From Solidesulfovibrio carbinolicus (lineage in GTDB: Bacteria > Desulfobacterota > Desulfovibrionia > Desulfovibrionales > Desulfovibrionaceae), in assembly GCF_004135975.1 (NCBI RefSeq), contig NZ_CP026538.1, positions 1,550,001-1,614,000 on the forward strand: a stretch of 64,000 bases of DNA, read 5' to 3'. Shown one piece after another: positions 28,260-37,016 of this stretch. The first letter of the stretch is position 1. Every line of letters begins with the position of its first letter. A program made the translations under genes and the position numbers. The notes beneath the pieces were generated by a model that made no database searches, was not told the DNA's origin, and was given only the letters and a program-made list of their open reading frames with translations.

Positions 28260-30188
28260 TTAAAAGCTGACGCTGAGGCCCAGGTCGCCGCCGTAGCTGA
28301 CGGTTTGGGCGTCAAAGGCCATGGCTGAAGCCGCGCCGCGCACCATCACCCGCTCATTGATTTTATAGGAAGTCCCCAGGCTGGCCGTGCCCCAATCGGC
28401 TTTCACCGGGGCGGCGGCCATGGAATAGGGCTGGGCCGTGGTCGTGGTCAGGGCGGCCTTGACCTTGCGGTCGGCCTGGTCCACCAGCTCGTGGTGCCAT
28501 TTGGCTTCCACGAAGGGCCGCCAGCCGCCGGCCTCGATGGCGGCGCGCCAGCCGAGCTGGCTTATGGCCGAATCGCGCATCTGCTGGCCAAAGGACAGGG
28601 CCGCAACACCGTTGCCGCCGGTGGCCGCGCCGCTGGTTCCCGATTCGGCAAAGCCCTGGATGCGCACCTGCTGCAGCACCAACCCGGCCACCGGACCGGT
28701 GACCACCTGCCCCAGGCGGATGTCGCCCCCGGCGCGAAGAGCCAGTCCCAGGGTGGTTCCCGTGGTCGTGGCGCTGTTGCTGTCGGTGAAAAGCCCCAAG
28801 GCCACGTCGCGGGCGATCTTGTCCTGCAGGAAACCGTAGGAGGCCACGACATCGCCCCAGGCCGGGCCGGCCTGATAGGCGGAATAGAGGCTGAGTGTCT
28901 GGTCGTTCTGGTCGAAGTGCCCGCCGCCCATGGAAAACTGCTGGGTCTGGGTCCCGGCGGTGAAGGCCGCGCCGACGATGAGGCCGCAGGGCAGCTGATA
29001 GTCCAGGCCCGCCGAGCCGGTAAACGGCGTGCCGGCGACATCGGGAAAGCCGGAGAAGTTTCGAAGCGCCAGCGAGCCGACGCCGCCGCCGATCCAGACG
29101 TTGACGCGTGCCTGGCCGCGATGCTGCCCGGTCAGATCGATCTGGCCCTGGATGACGGCCGTCCGGGCCAGGCCGCCCTGGATGGGGAGTTCGGCCAGCA
29201 GGGACATCAGGCTCGGGGCCGTCATCAGGCTCGCTTCATAATCCGACTCGATTTTTTGGCCGGCCGTGGTCAGGTGATGGCCGTCGATGAACAGATATGT
29301 TTCCAATTGGACGGGCGTGATGTCGGCCCAGGTGGTCACCATGGCGGCAACCGGGGACGGGGCGTTGGCCGCCAGCACCGAGGACGGCGTGAACCCGAAC
29401 AGGGTGGGATTGGTGGCCACGAACTGGAACAGGCTGGTGAGGTCGGCGGGGATGTACCGCACGCCGGCCGCCGTCAGGTACGACCATTTGGTGTTTCCGT
29501 AGGCCACGGCGCGGGCGTATTCGTCAACATTGCTGGCCGGGACGAGGCCGCCCAGGCCGGTCAGGGTCGAGGTGTAAAAGGTGTTGGGCACCATGACGGT
29601 GCGCGCTCCGGCCGCCTGCAAGCTGGCCACGCTGGCCGTGAACTGGGCCGCCACGCCGTTGAGGAAGGTCGGATTGGCGGCGATCCAGTCGGCTCCCTGT
29701 TTTTGCACGAAGATCAGATCGTTGTTGCCGCTGTTGACGACATAGAGCGCCTGGGTGTTGGCGGCGCCCCCGTTGGCGGCCAGGAGGCAAGCGATCTGCT
29801 CGGTGGCGGTCACGTTGCCGGGCAGGCCACCGGGAGCCGTCGTGCCGCCGGCCGTGGCGCTCAGGGGTGCCGTATAGGCGCTGCCGTTGCCGAAATTGGT
29901 GCCGCCGATGCTGACCGGCTCGGCGGAGAGGCCGAACCGGCCCGCCAAGAACGTGGTGGTCATGATCCCGGGGCCGGCCCATCCGCCCTGGGCTCCGCCG
30001 GCGATGGCGGCGGCGACCATGGCGTCGGCGGTCGCGTTTCCCGTGGACGTATAGCGAAAATAGCCGCTGTCCAGAGTGCTGTCGCCAAGGCCGACAAACT
30101 GATTGAACGCCCCTGCGGCGTCGGCCGGGCGAGGCGCGACGAGGGCGAGCAGGGCGGCAAGAAGCACAAGATGCAGCACTTTTGACAT
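28260..30188 (-). CDS. GDSL esterase/lipase autotransporter
   Basis: The 642-residue protein has a signal peptide (1-25), a GDSL esterase passenger and a C-terminal autotransporter beta-barrel. The nucleophile is S37 in GLGDSTLDSG, the second block is GGTNFGNGS, the third is VNSGNNDL, and the catalytic Asp/His pair lies in FIDGHHLTTAG. The last about 280 residues show alternating beta strands ending in phenylalanine, as needed for Bam-dependent insertion. Such EstA-like proteins remain on the outer membrane with the esterase outside. The ATG at 30188 is preferred; a GTG at 30194 is in frame. A promoter candidate lies 75 bases upstream. Confidence 0.9.
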   Translation of the reverse strand: MSKVLHLVLLAALLALVAPRPADAAGAFNQFVGLGDSTLDSGYFRYTSTGNATADAMVAAAIAGGAQGGWAGPGIMTTTFLAGRFGLSAEPVSIGGTNFGNGSAYTAPLSATAGGTTAPGGLPGNVTATEQIACLLAANGGAANTQALYVVNSGNNDLIFVQKQGADWIAANPTFLNGVAAQFTASVASLQAAGARTVMVPNTFYTSTLTGLGGLVPASNVDEYARAVAYGNTKWSYLTAAGVRYIPADLTSLFQFVATNPTLFGFTPSSVLAANAPSPVAAMVTTWADITPVQLETYLFIDGHHLTTAGQKIESDYEASLMTAPSLMSLLAELPIQGGLARTAVIQGQIDLTGQHRGQARVNVWIGGGVGSLALRNFSGFPDVAGTPFTGSAGLDYQLPCGLIVGAAFTAGTQTQQFSMGGGHFDQNDQTLSLYSAYQAGPAWGDVVASYGFLQDKIARDVALGLFTDSNSATTTGTTLGLALRAGGDIRLGQVVTGPVAGLVLQQVRIQGFAESGTSGAATGGNGVAALSFGQQMRDSAISQLGWRAAIEAGGWRPFVEAKWHHELVDQADRKVKAALTTTTAQPYSMAAAPVKADWGTASLGTSYKINERVMVRGAASAMAFDAQTVSYGGDLGLSVSF

Positions 30189-30194
30189 GGGCAC

Positions 30195-30650
30195 TTCCCT
30201 GGAAAGTGATTGGTGAAGTCCGTCTTGCGAAAGGACATGCGACTTGTCGCCTGCTGTTTTTGATTGTCACACAAAAACTGTACGTTATCAATCAGGCCAG
30301 CCTCCCGGATAGCGTCGTCGAGTTCCACTGCGGCTATGAATTGGCGCATTGTGGTCGGGGGCGCGTGTGTTCTGGGGAATGGCGTTCGGGTGTTTGACTT
30401 CTCAAGGCGTTTGGGGCATTTTTCTTTGTTCGGAAGCTGTTTGCCGAGTTGTCGTTTAAGGCGGGGCCGTGTGCTTGACAGGCCACGGGCATGACCTCGT
30501 CACATAAAGCAATCCCACGAAATATCATCGAAAAATGATCCTTTTGGCGAAAGGCCAACGGGGTCTTGCTTTGTTGTCGGTCTGACGGGCATGGGCCGGC
30601 GCTGCCTGGGGCAGCTGTCGGCCCGAAACGTTTACGGAGAAGGTGAGTCT
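30195..30650. other. Intergenic region between the GDSL autotransporter and the Hsp70-like gene
   Basis: This divergent 456-base spacer is less GC-rich than its surroundings. On the minus strand it holds one promoter candidate. On the plus strand TTGACA at 30475-30480 has no -10 box at usual spacing. No RNA gene or repeat was recognised. Confidence 0.5.
30263..30291 (-). promoter_or_regulatory. Predicted sigma-70 promoter of the GDSL autotransporter
   Basis: Read on the minus strand, TTGATA (30291-30286) and GACAAT (30268-30263) are separated by 17 bases and would give a leader of about 65 bases. Confidence 0.45.
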
Positions 30651-31916
30651 GTGGCTCTTGGCATTGACTTTGGAACATCAAATTCCGCTGTTGGTTTGTT
30701 GAAGGACGGATTGTCTTGCCTCGTCGCGTTGGAGGACGGGAAACAGACGATCCCCAGCGCCATTTTTTATGACACGGAAGAAGATGCCGTGCGCTTTGGC
30801 AATGAAGCAATAGCGTTTTACATGGACGGCTGCGAAGGCCGGTTGCTGCGTTCGCTCAAAAGCATACTGGGTAGCTCGCTGGTCAACGAATCAACGGAAG
30901 TGGGGTACAAGAATATCGCCTTCAAGGATATCATTGTCACCTTTGTGCGGCATTTGAAGGCAACGGCGGAAACCGCTGTCGGCCATGACGTGGACCGCGT
31001 CGTCATGGGAAGGCCTGTCCGGTTTGTGGACGCCGACGAGCAGGCCGACGTCCTGGCCCAGGCGCATCTGGAAGAAATCGCCAGGAAAGCCGGTTTTCGC
31101 GAGGTGCTTTTCCAGTACGAACCCATTGCGGCCGCCTTGGATTACGAGCAGTCGGTAAAGCAGGAAGAACTCGCCCTCATTGTCGATATCGGCGGCGGAA
31201 CGTCGGATTTTTCCGTTGTCAGGGTGTCGCCGGACAGGCGGGGCAAGGCCGACCGCAAGCAGGACATCCTGGCCAACACAGGCGTGCATGTCGGCGGAAC
31301 CGATTTGGACCTGAAACTGAGCCTTGAGCAGGTGATGCCGCTTTTCGGCTACAGGACGCAGACCAGGAGCCTGCATCCCGGCGATCCCATTCTGGACTTG
31401 CCGCCAATGTACTATCGCGAGCTGGCGACTTGGCACAAGATCGTGTTTTTGTATAACAACAGGGCCTTGCAAGGGGTCAAGAACATCAAGTATCATGCCC
31501 AGCGCCAAGATTTGGTCGACAGGCTGGTCAGGATCATTGAGCGCCAGGAAGGTCATCGTCTGGCCGGCGATGTCGAAGCCGCGAAAATCGCGCTTTCGCA
31601 GCAGGATGCCGCCTCGATTTCCTTGAATTACGTGGAGAAAGGGCTGGAAGCTTCCCTGCGTCGCCAGCCATTCGAGTCCGACATTGCGCCTGAAACAGCA
31701 AGCATCGTGTTGAAAATAAACGAATGCCTCACCCTTGCCGGCGTCCCGGCCTCGGCCATTGAGACGCTTTTCATGACGGGCGGCAGCACCGCCATCCCGT
31801 GCATCGCCCAAGCCTGTCGCCAGACCGTGCCTGCTGCCCGCTTGGTGGAAGGGAGTCGGTTCGGCAGTGTGGGCATCGGGCTGGCTCTGGATGCCGGCAG
31901 GAAGTTCGGGCCATAA
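30651..31916 (+). CDS. Hsp70-family protein, YegD-type
   Basis: The 421-residue protein is the ATPase half of an Hsp70. GIDFGTSNSAVG is the phosphate 1 loop, VDIGGGTSDFSVV the phosphate 2 loop, and FMTGGSTAIPCIAQ the adenosine motif. The substrate-binding domain of DnaK is missing, as in E. coli YegD. The role of YegD proteins is not settled. Translation probably starts at the GTG at 30651, six codons into the visible homology and behind GGAGAAGG (30636-30643). Composition is noticeably less GC-rich than the flanking genes and many codons end in A or T, which hints at transfer. No J-domain partner is adjacent. Confidence 0.85.
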   Translation: MALGIDFGTSNSAVGLLKDGLSCLVALEDGKQTIPSAIFYDTEEDAVRFGNEAIAFYMDGCEGRLLRSLKSILGSSLVNESTEVGYKNIAFKDIIVTFVRHLKATAETAVGHDVDRVVMGRPVRFVDADEQADVLAQAHLEEIARKAGFREVLFQYEPIAAALDYEQSVKQEELALIVDIGGGTSDFSVVRVSPDRRGKADRKQDILANTGVHVGGTDLDLKLSLEQVMPLFGYRTQTRSLHPGDPILDLPPMYYRELATWHKIVFLYNNRALQGVKNIKYHAQRQDLVDRLVRIIERQEGHRLAGDVEAAKIALSQQDAASISLNYVEKGLEASLRRQPFESDIAPETASIVLKINECLTLAGVPASAIETLFMTGGSTAIPCIAQACRQTVPAARLVEGSRFGSVGIGLALDAGRKFGP

Positions 31917-32049
31917 ATCCGGCCCGGCGTCCGGCACGCCTTAAGGGCGCGGTGCAGGCCCTGCGCCTTGTCGGGACGCCGTCTCCTGTCGCGTCCGCGA
32001 AAAGCGCATATGGTTTTTTGTCGTCAATGAGCTAAAACCGTCTGATTTT

Positions 32050-32090
32050 CTTAAAAAAACTATCGTACTTTTTAAGGGACGCGACACTAG
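32050..32090 (-). repeat. A/T hairpin element, copy B (terminator-like)
   Basis: On the minus strand the order CTAGTGTCGCGTCCC, CTTAAAAA, spacer, TTTTTTTAAG mirrors copy A at 13731-13774, with only a few differences over about 40 bases. It sits between the convergent Hsp70-like gene and the AOR operon and may stop both transcripts. Confidence 0.7.
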
Positions 32091-32104
32091 CGTCAGGCGG
32101 GGGC

Positions 32105-32743
32105 TTACGGGTTCATGGAAAGCGTTGCATCCTGTTGGGCCAGGAAGGCCGCATGAGCGCGGGGCAGATAGAGGCTCGAAAACAGGTACACCGTTCCCGT
32201 GGACGTCCTGATGGTCGCGATGTCCTGAAATTGTGGCTTGACGGCCATGGCGTCGAGGATGGCGGCGACGTCAGACGAGGCGAGATCGAAGGGCGGCTTC
32301 TCGAAGAGTTCGACCGGCACGGGGCGCGGGTAGTCCCGGGAGTGTGAACGTATGGCCTCGGCCAAAAGCCTGTCCGGGGCGTCCTGGTTGTCCAGCAACC
32401 GGGCGTAGCTGCGACTGAGCCGGGCCGGGTCGTGGTAGAGGGTCTGGCCGGACCGGCTGGCCAAGGACGCGATTTCGGGCAAGTCCGCGACGATGGCGGC
32501 CAGCGCCGTGCATGGATCGTCTGGCGGCGACGTTTCCAGGTGTTCGGCCAAGCCGCGCTCCCGCAGCCCTTCCAGGATGTCCTGCACAGCGATCAGCCGA
32601 GGTTCGCCGCCGGCTTCCCGGATAATCTCCAGAATCGCCCGGGACAGATCGGCTTCTTTGGCTGGCTCGGCCAGCCCGGCCGGATCAGGTAGCCCGGTCG
32701 GATCGGGCCGGTCGGCCGCGTCGGGTGTGCCTGCCGCGCTCAC
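32105..32743 (-). CDS. Unknown protein overlapping the AOR gene, two winged-helix-like halves
   Basis: The 212-residue product starts at GTG 32743, whose TG is shared with the TGA stop of the AOR gene (4-base overlap), so translation is coupled. After a Pro/Asp/Ala-rich N-terminus (about 1-30) two segments of about 80 residues each show a helix-helix-helix-hairpin pattern: the first begins LSRAILEIIREAGGE, the second LLAEAIRSHSRDYP. That suggests a tandem winged-helix fold, by eye only. No family is recognised. Its position as third gene behind the Tat-ferredoxin and AOR points to an accessory or regulatory role. Confidence 0.75.
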   Translation of the reverse strand: MSAAGTPDAADRPDPTGLPDPAGLAEPAKEADLSRAILEIIREAGGEPRLIAVQDILEGLRERGLAEHLETSPPDDPCTALAAIVADLPEIASLASRSGQTLYHDPARLSRSYARLLDNQDAPDRLLAEAIRSHSRDYPRPVPVELFEKPPFDLASSDVAAILDAMAVKPQFQDIATIRTSTGTVYLFSSLYLPRAHAAFLAQQDATLSMNP

Positions 32744-34857
32744 TTGGCGGCCTCGGGCGTGAGCCTGGCGGCGGCCAGGGTTTCGCCCACGTCCGCCAGG
32801 CCCAGTTCGGCGTAGCGCGCCTGGCTCGGCGCTCCAGTTGTTTTCTCCCAGCCCATGACCTCGTAGAAATAGTCCATGGCCTGGGCGATGTCGGCCGGGT
32901 CCATGCGGATGGTTCCCTTGGTCAGGGCCGCCGCGCCACTGGGGTCCTCGAAGACCCAGGGCGGCACAACGTCGTGGGCGGCGCGCATGTCCACCCGCCC
33001 CATGTCCCGAATGGTCAGGGCCCGGTGCAGGGTGAAGATGCGCTCCGCCACCCGGTCCAGCGCTTCCCGGTCCATGGTCTGGCCGGTGGCCAGGCTCAAC
33101 AACTTCGACTCCAGGCTGTCGTCCCCGGCATAGCCGCGCTCGCGAAGGGGAGAAGCCGCCCAGGGCCCCATCCAGTTGCACACCCCAAGGGCGTCGTGCA
33201 GTTCCTTGCGCAAAAGCGACCACTTGGCCCGTTTGGCTTTGTGCACGTTGGCCGGCGTGTAGTCTCCCGGCGCGTCCAGGGCGTCGGGGGACCCCCAGAT
33301 GGCGGCGGCCAGTTGTTTTTGCACCTCCAGGGGCAGGCCGTTTCGCACGAAGTTCGTGTGGGAGTGGCACTGGGCGTCGCGGTTGTACTGGGTGTTGATG
33401 ATCACCCCGCACTGGCCGTCGTCCTCGTTGGCGTGGTGCTTGGCATGGCCCATCTTCCAGTAGGTCGTCGTGTGGTCCTGGGCCCATTCCGATTCCGGGA
33501 TGGACCAGTGGTCGAAGATCGCGCCCGTGCCGCGACTGAGCACGTCCCCGAGTTCGCCCTGGCGGTTGGCGATGCGGGGCAGCAGGTCGAGCAGGAAGGC
33601 CGGATCGGCGCGGTCGTACTTGTCCCAGGGGATGGAGGCGTATTCCTTGGACCCGAGCCGGGCCTTGAGATAGCCGCCTTCGTAGAGCTTGCGCAGGTCG
33701 CGTTGCAGCTGGCCGTAGTTGGACCACAGGCCTAGGTCGTCGGCCAGATGCATGCCCACCATGCAGGCCTCCATGGCGGCCTCGCTGTTTTTGACCCCGG
33801 CCAATTGCTTGAAAAACGAGCGTCCGAACATGAGCGCCACGCAGGTGTTTTGGCCCGTGTCCGGAATGCCGTATTTGGCCGTCACCGACGGCATCTTGAG
33901 CATGGTGTGGCAGCGGATGGGGCAGGCCGTGCAGCCGTTGCCGCGCACGGTGTATTTCCAGGCCTCGTCGCCCAGGAAATAGGCCGCGCTGTTGGTGCGA
34001 AAGGCGATGCTGTTCGGGTCGTGGATGTCGCCGGTGATCTCGACGGGCGGTCTGGCCGCCCCCCATCGCTTGCCGGGCTGACCGATCCAGCGCGAGGCCG
34101 GATTGTAGTATTCGGCCTGGGGCGTGGGGAAGCTTGGGACAATGTGCTGGTTGTTGGCGCCAAGGATGGAGAGGTGGAACTTGACCAGGGCCTCCCAGGC
34201 GTCCTTGTCCCCGGCGATGCGCACCGCGCCGCTGCCTTGCACGGCCACGGCCTTGAGGTTCTTGCCGCCCATGATTCCGCCCACGCCGCCGGCCGAGTGG
34301 GATACGGAATTGATCACCATGCCCATGGGAGCCAGGTTTTCCCCGGCCTGGCCGATGGCCGCCACCACGCAGTCCGGCCCCAGCTCCTGGCTTATGGCCA
34401 AGGTGGTCCGGCGGATGCCCGTACCCCACAAGCGCCGGGCGTCGCGGATCTCCACTCGGGCGTCGCGGATCATGAGCCACACCGGTTTGTCGGCTTTGCC
34501 TTCCACGATCAGGGCGTCGTAGCCGGCATATTTGAGCTTGGCCGCGAAATGCCCGCCCATGTGCCCCGAGCCGACCAGCGGCTTGGGCCAGCAGGTGGGA
34601 AAAAGCGTGGTGATGGTGGCCCGGCCGTTGCAAGGCACGCTCGTGCCGACAAGGGGGCCGGTGGCGAAGACGAGCTTGTTGGCCGCGTCAAAGGGGCCGG
34701 TCCCGGCCGGGACCTCGTCCCAGAGCACCCGGTAGCCGATGCCGGCCCCGCCGAGCAGGGCCGCGTAGCGCTCGCCGGTCTCCTCGGTGGTGATCTTGCC
34801 GGTGGAGAGATCCACGCGCAGGACCTTGCCGACAAACCCGCCGCTGCCTGGGGCCAT
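32740..34857 (-). CDS. aor: Aldehyde:ferredoxin oxidoreductase (tungsten-type) catalytic subunit
   Basis: The 705-residue protein belongs to the AOR family, which oxidises aldehydes to acids, or the reverse, at a tungsten bis-pterin centre. The N-terminus KVLRVDLSTGKIT and the stretch GGHFAAKLKYAGYDAL are characteristic. The proximal [4Fe-4S] cluster ligands are C309, C312 and C316 in GCTACPIRC, with C560 in GVCNWMG as the fourth. No signal peptide is present. AAGGAGT precedes the ATG. The gene follows the polyferredoxin gene by 24 bases and overlaps the next gene by 4. Similarity to the YdhV branch is possible because of the linked YdhY-like ferredoxin. Confidence 0.93.
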   Translation of the reverse strand: MAPGSGGFVGKVLRVDLSTGKITTEETGERYAALLGGAGIGYRVLWDEVPAGTGPFDAANKLVFATGPLVGTSVPCNGRATITTLFPTCWPKPLVGSGHMGGHFAAKLKYAGYDALIVEGKADKPVWLMIRDARVEIRDARRLWGTGIRRTTLAISQELGPDCVVAAIGQAGENLAPMGMVINSVSHSAGGVGGIMGGKNLKAVAVQGSGAVRIAGDKDAWEALVKFHLSILGANNQHIVPSFPTPQAEYYNPASRWIGQPGKRWGAARPPVEITGDIHDPNSIAFRTNSAAYFLGDEAWKYTVRGNGCTACPIRCHTMLKMPSVTAKYGIPDTGQNTCVALMFGRSFFKQLAGVKNSEAAMEACMVGMHLADDLGLWSNYGQLQRDLRKLYEGGYLKARLGSKEYASIPWDKYDRADPAFLLDLLPRIANRQGELGDVLSRGTGAIFDHWSIPESEWAQDHTTTYWKMGHAKHHANEDDGQCGVIINTQYNRDAQCHSHTNFVRNGLPLEVQKQLAAAIWGSPDALDAPGDYTPANVHKAKRAKWSLLRKELHDALGVCNWMGPWAASPLRERGYAGDDSLESKLLSLATGQTMDREALDRVAERIFTLHRALTIRDMGRVDMRAAHDVVPPWVFEDPSGAAALTKGTIRMDPADIAQAMDYFYEVMGWEKTTGAPSQARYAELGLADVGETLAAARLTPEAAK

Positions 34858-34881
34858 GACGAACTCCTTCCCGGTGAAGGG

Positions 34882-35643
34882 TTATTTTCCGGCCTTGGCG
34901 CCGGCCGGGACATGGCAGTCCAGGCAGGCCTTGGCCGTCTCCGGGGAGACGACGGACAGGGCGGGCCGGGTCGGGCTGCCGTCGCGGGTGAGGTCGCGCC
35001 AGGGCACGTAGCGCAGGGCCGCCGCCGGACAGGCTTCCACGCATTTGGGCTTGCCATGGCACAGGGTGCATTTGGCGGCCACCCCGGCCTCCTCGTCAAA
35101 GGACAACATGCCCCAGGGGCAGGCCTGCTGGCACAGCCGGCAGCCCACGCACCGGGCGGCGTCGACCACCCGGGCCCCGGTTTTGGTGTCGGCGATGATG
35201 GCGTTTTGAGGACAGGCCGTGGCGCAGGGCACGGGATGGGGACACTGGCGGCACACGCCCTGGATCACCAGCCCGTCGCCCCAGTCTCCGTGCATGGCCT
35301 GGCCGCCGGTGGGGCCGGTTGGGCCGAAATTGACGGCCCGGGCGATCTTGATGCGGGCCAACGACGGCTGGGCCCGGCCGTCGTTATATTCCGTGCAGGC
35401 CAGTTCGCACCGGCCGCAGGCCACGCAGCGGGTGGGATCGGCCAGGATGACGCCCTGGGCGCTGTCCAGGATCACCAGCGGGGCGTTTTCGCCATAGGCC
35501 TCGCCAAGGCCCAGGAAGGCCAGACTGGTCAGCGCGCAGGCGGAGAGCTTGAGAAATCCCCGTCGGGTCAGCTCGGCCTCCCATCCGGTGGCCTTGGCCG
35601 CCTGTCCGATCCATTCCGACGAGATGCCGCGTTTGTTGTCCAT
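34882..35643 (-). CDS. Tat-exported four-cluster ferredoxin with a C-terminal CXXCH motif
   Basis: The 253-residue protein starts at the ATG at 35643 behind GGGAGG. Residues 27-34 read T-R-R-G-F-L-K-L, a twin-arginine signal, followed by a hydrophobic stretch. Four [4Fe-4S] sites are complete: C73/76/79/83, C131/134/140/144, C165/168/171/175 and C192/195/201/205. The tail carries C240-L-D-C243-H244, which has the form of a c-type haem attachment site. The protein would carry electrons for the AOR subunit encoded next. The combination of Tat export with a catalytic partner lacking a signal suggests joint export, or a signal that is retained as an anchor. Confidence 0.9.
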   Translation of the reverse strand: MDNKRGISSEWIGQAAKATGWEAELTRRGFLKLSACALTSLAFLGLGEAYGENAPLVILDSAQGVILADPTRCVACGRCELACTEYNDGRAQPSLARIKIARAVNFGPTGPTGGQAMHGDWGDGLVIQGVCRQCPHPVPCATACPQNAIIADTKTGARVVDAARCVGCRLCQQACPWGMLSFDEEAGVAAKCTLCHGKPKCVEACPAAALRYVPWRDLTRDGSPTRPALSVVSPETAKACLDCHVPAGAKAGK

Positions 35644-35878
35644 GTCGCGCCTCCCGGAGTCAGCGCCCCGGCCCTGGGGCGGCCGCACGCGCTATGGCGA
35701 GTCGGCCCTGGCAAAGGTCATAAAACGCTTTTCCGGGGGCGTCTAGGCCGCTGTACCCGCCTGCACAGGGAGAGGTTTCCGGCGATGGCGATGCGCCCCC
35801 CGCCGTTCGTTGACGGTCGCGCCGGACCAGGTGTCCGCGCGGCGCTTTTGAAAACCGCCTTGGGGCGGGGGAGGCGCG

Positions 35879-36994
35879 TCAGGTCCGGGGCGCGGGCAGG
35901 CACAGCGCCAGGGTGGTCTCTCCGGGCGTTGCGGCGTCGAGCAGCAGATCGCCGCCCATGGTCCTGGCCATGAGCCGGGCCGAATAGGTGCCAAGGCCTG
36001 TGCCGCCGGGCTTGCCGTGGGTGGCGTATTTCTCGAAAAACCGTTCCCGAAAGCCGGGATCGGTTTCGCCGAGGTTGCGAAGGGCAAGGGCGCGGAAGCC
36101 GTCCTTGGCCGGGGCGATGTCGATGTCCACCCGGCCGCCGGCCGGAGAGTGTTCAATGGCGTTTTTGACCAGGTTGGAGAGCATGGAGTGGCATAAAAGC
36201 TCCTCGCCAACCACGTGCACGGCGACGTCCGACGTCAGGGGAGTTCCCTCCCGGCGCAGCTCCACGGACACGCCCCGGGCGCGGCGCAGGGAAGCCAGTT
36301 CCGCCACGACCTTGCCGATCACCCGCACGATGTCCACCAGCCTGGGCGACAATTCATAAACGCCCTGTTCCATCTTGAGCAGGCCCAGGGACAGGTTGAC
36401 CATGTTGAGCATCTGGTAGCCGGCTTCTTCGATGTCTTCCAGGTAGCCGGCCTGCTCCCCGGTCAGATTGCCGCCGACGGCGATGAGCTGGGGCAGGGAC
36501 AGGATGACGCCAAGGGGTCCTTTGAGATCGTGGTGGGTGATGCGCTCCACGTCCTCGCGCAGGCGCGCCGCCTCGGCCAAGAGCGTGTTTTGGCGGGCCA
36601 ACTGCTCCATGGCCGCCTTCAGCGCCAGATGGGTCGTGACCCGGGCCTTGACCTCCTGGATGTCGAAGGGCTTGGTGATGTAGTCCACCGCCCCCAGGGC
36701 GAAGCCCGTGACCTTTTCCTGCACTTCCGTCAGGGCGGTCAGGAAAATGACGGGGATGGCGGCGGTGGCCGGATCGGCCTTGAGGCGACGGCAGACCTCG
36801 TAGCCGTCCATGCCTGGCATGAGGATGTCGAGGAGGATGAGGTCGGGCGGATTGGGGGCCAGGCTTTCCAGGGCCGTGGGGCCGTCCAGGGCCACGGCGA
36901 TCTCGTAGTCGTCGCCGAGGGTTTCGACCAGGGTATCGACGTCGGTTTCCACGTCGTCCACGATGAGAATGGTTTGTTTGGCGTCGCGTACCAT
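35879..36994 (-). CDS. Receiver-histidine kinase protein
   Basis: The 371-residue protein has an N-terminal receiver domain (ILIVDDVETD, phosphoacceptor in LILLDILMPG, conserved lysine in ITKPF), a short coiled linker, a histidine-kinase dimerisation box ITHHDLKGPLG, and an ATPase domain ending in GTGLGTYSARLMART. A receiver placed in front of a kinase suggests that it is switched by phosphorylation from another kinase. The gene begins 22 bases behind the HD-GYP gene. The ATG at 36994 is chosen; another at 37027 overlaps that gene's stop. No transmembrane segment is present. Confidence 0.85.
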   Translation of the reverse strand: MVRDAKQTILIVDDVETDVDTLVETLGDDYEIAVALDGPTALESLAPNPPDLILLDILMPGMDGYEVCRRLKADPATAAIPVIFLTALTEVQEKVTGFALGAVDYITKPFDIQEVKARVTTHLALKAAMEQLARQNTLLAEAARLREDVERITHHDLKGPLGVILSLPQLIAVGGNLTGEQAGYLEDIEEAGYQMLNMVNLSLGLLKMEQGVYELSPRLVDIVRVIGKVVAELASLRRARGVSVELRREGTPLTSDVAVHVVGEELLCHSMLSNLVKNAIEHSPAGGRVDIDIAPAKDGFRALALRNLGETDPGFRERFFEKYATHGKPGGTGLGTYSARLMARTMGGDLLLDAATPGETTLALCLPAPRT

Positions 36995-37016
36995 GTCGAT
37001 CACCGTCTTGTCGCAA

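Noticed and set aside
30475-30508. TTGACA as promoter of the Hsp70-like gene
   Set aside because: The nearest AT-rich -10 candidate is 22 or more bases away, too far for a sigma-70 promoter.
31917-32049. A short gene between the Hsp70-like gene and the A/T hairpin
   Set aside because: The small frames there have no ribosome-binding site and no similarity.
34882-35643. CTLCH at residues 192-196 of the ferredoxin as a haem site
   Set aside because: These cysteines belong to a full [4Fe-4S] motif (C192, C195, C201, C205); only the C-terminal CLDCH is left unexplained.
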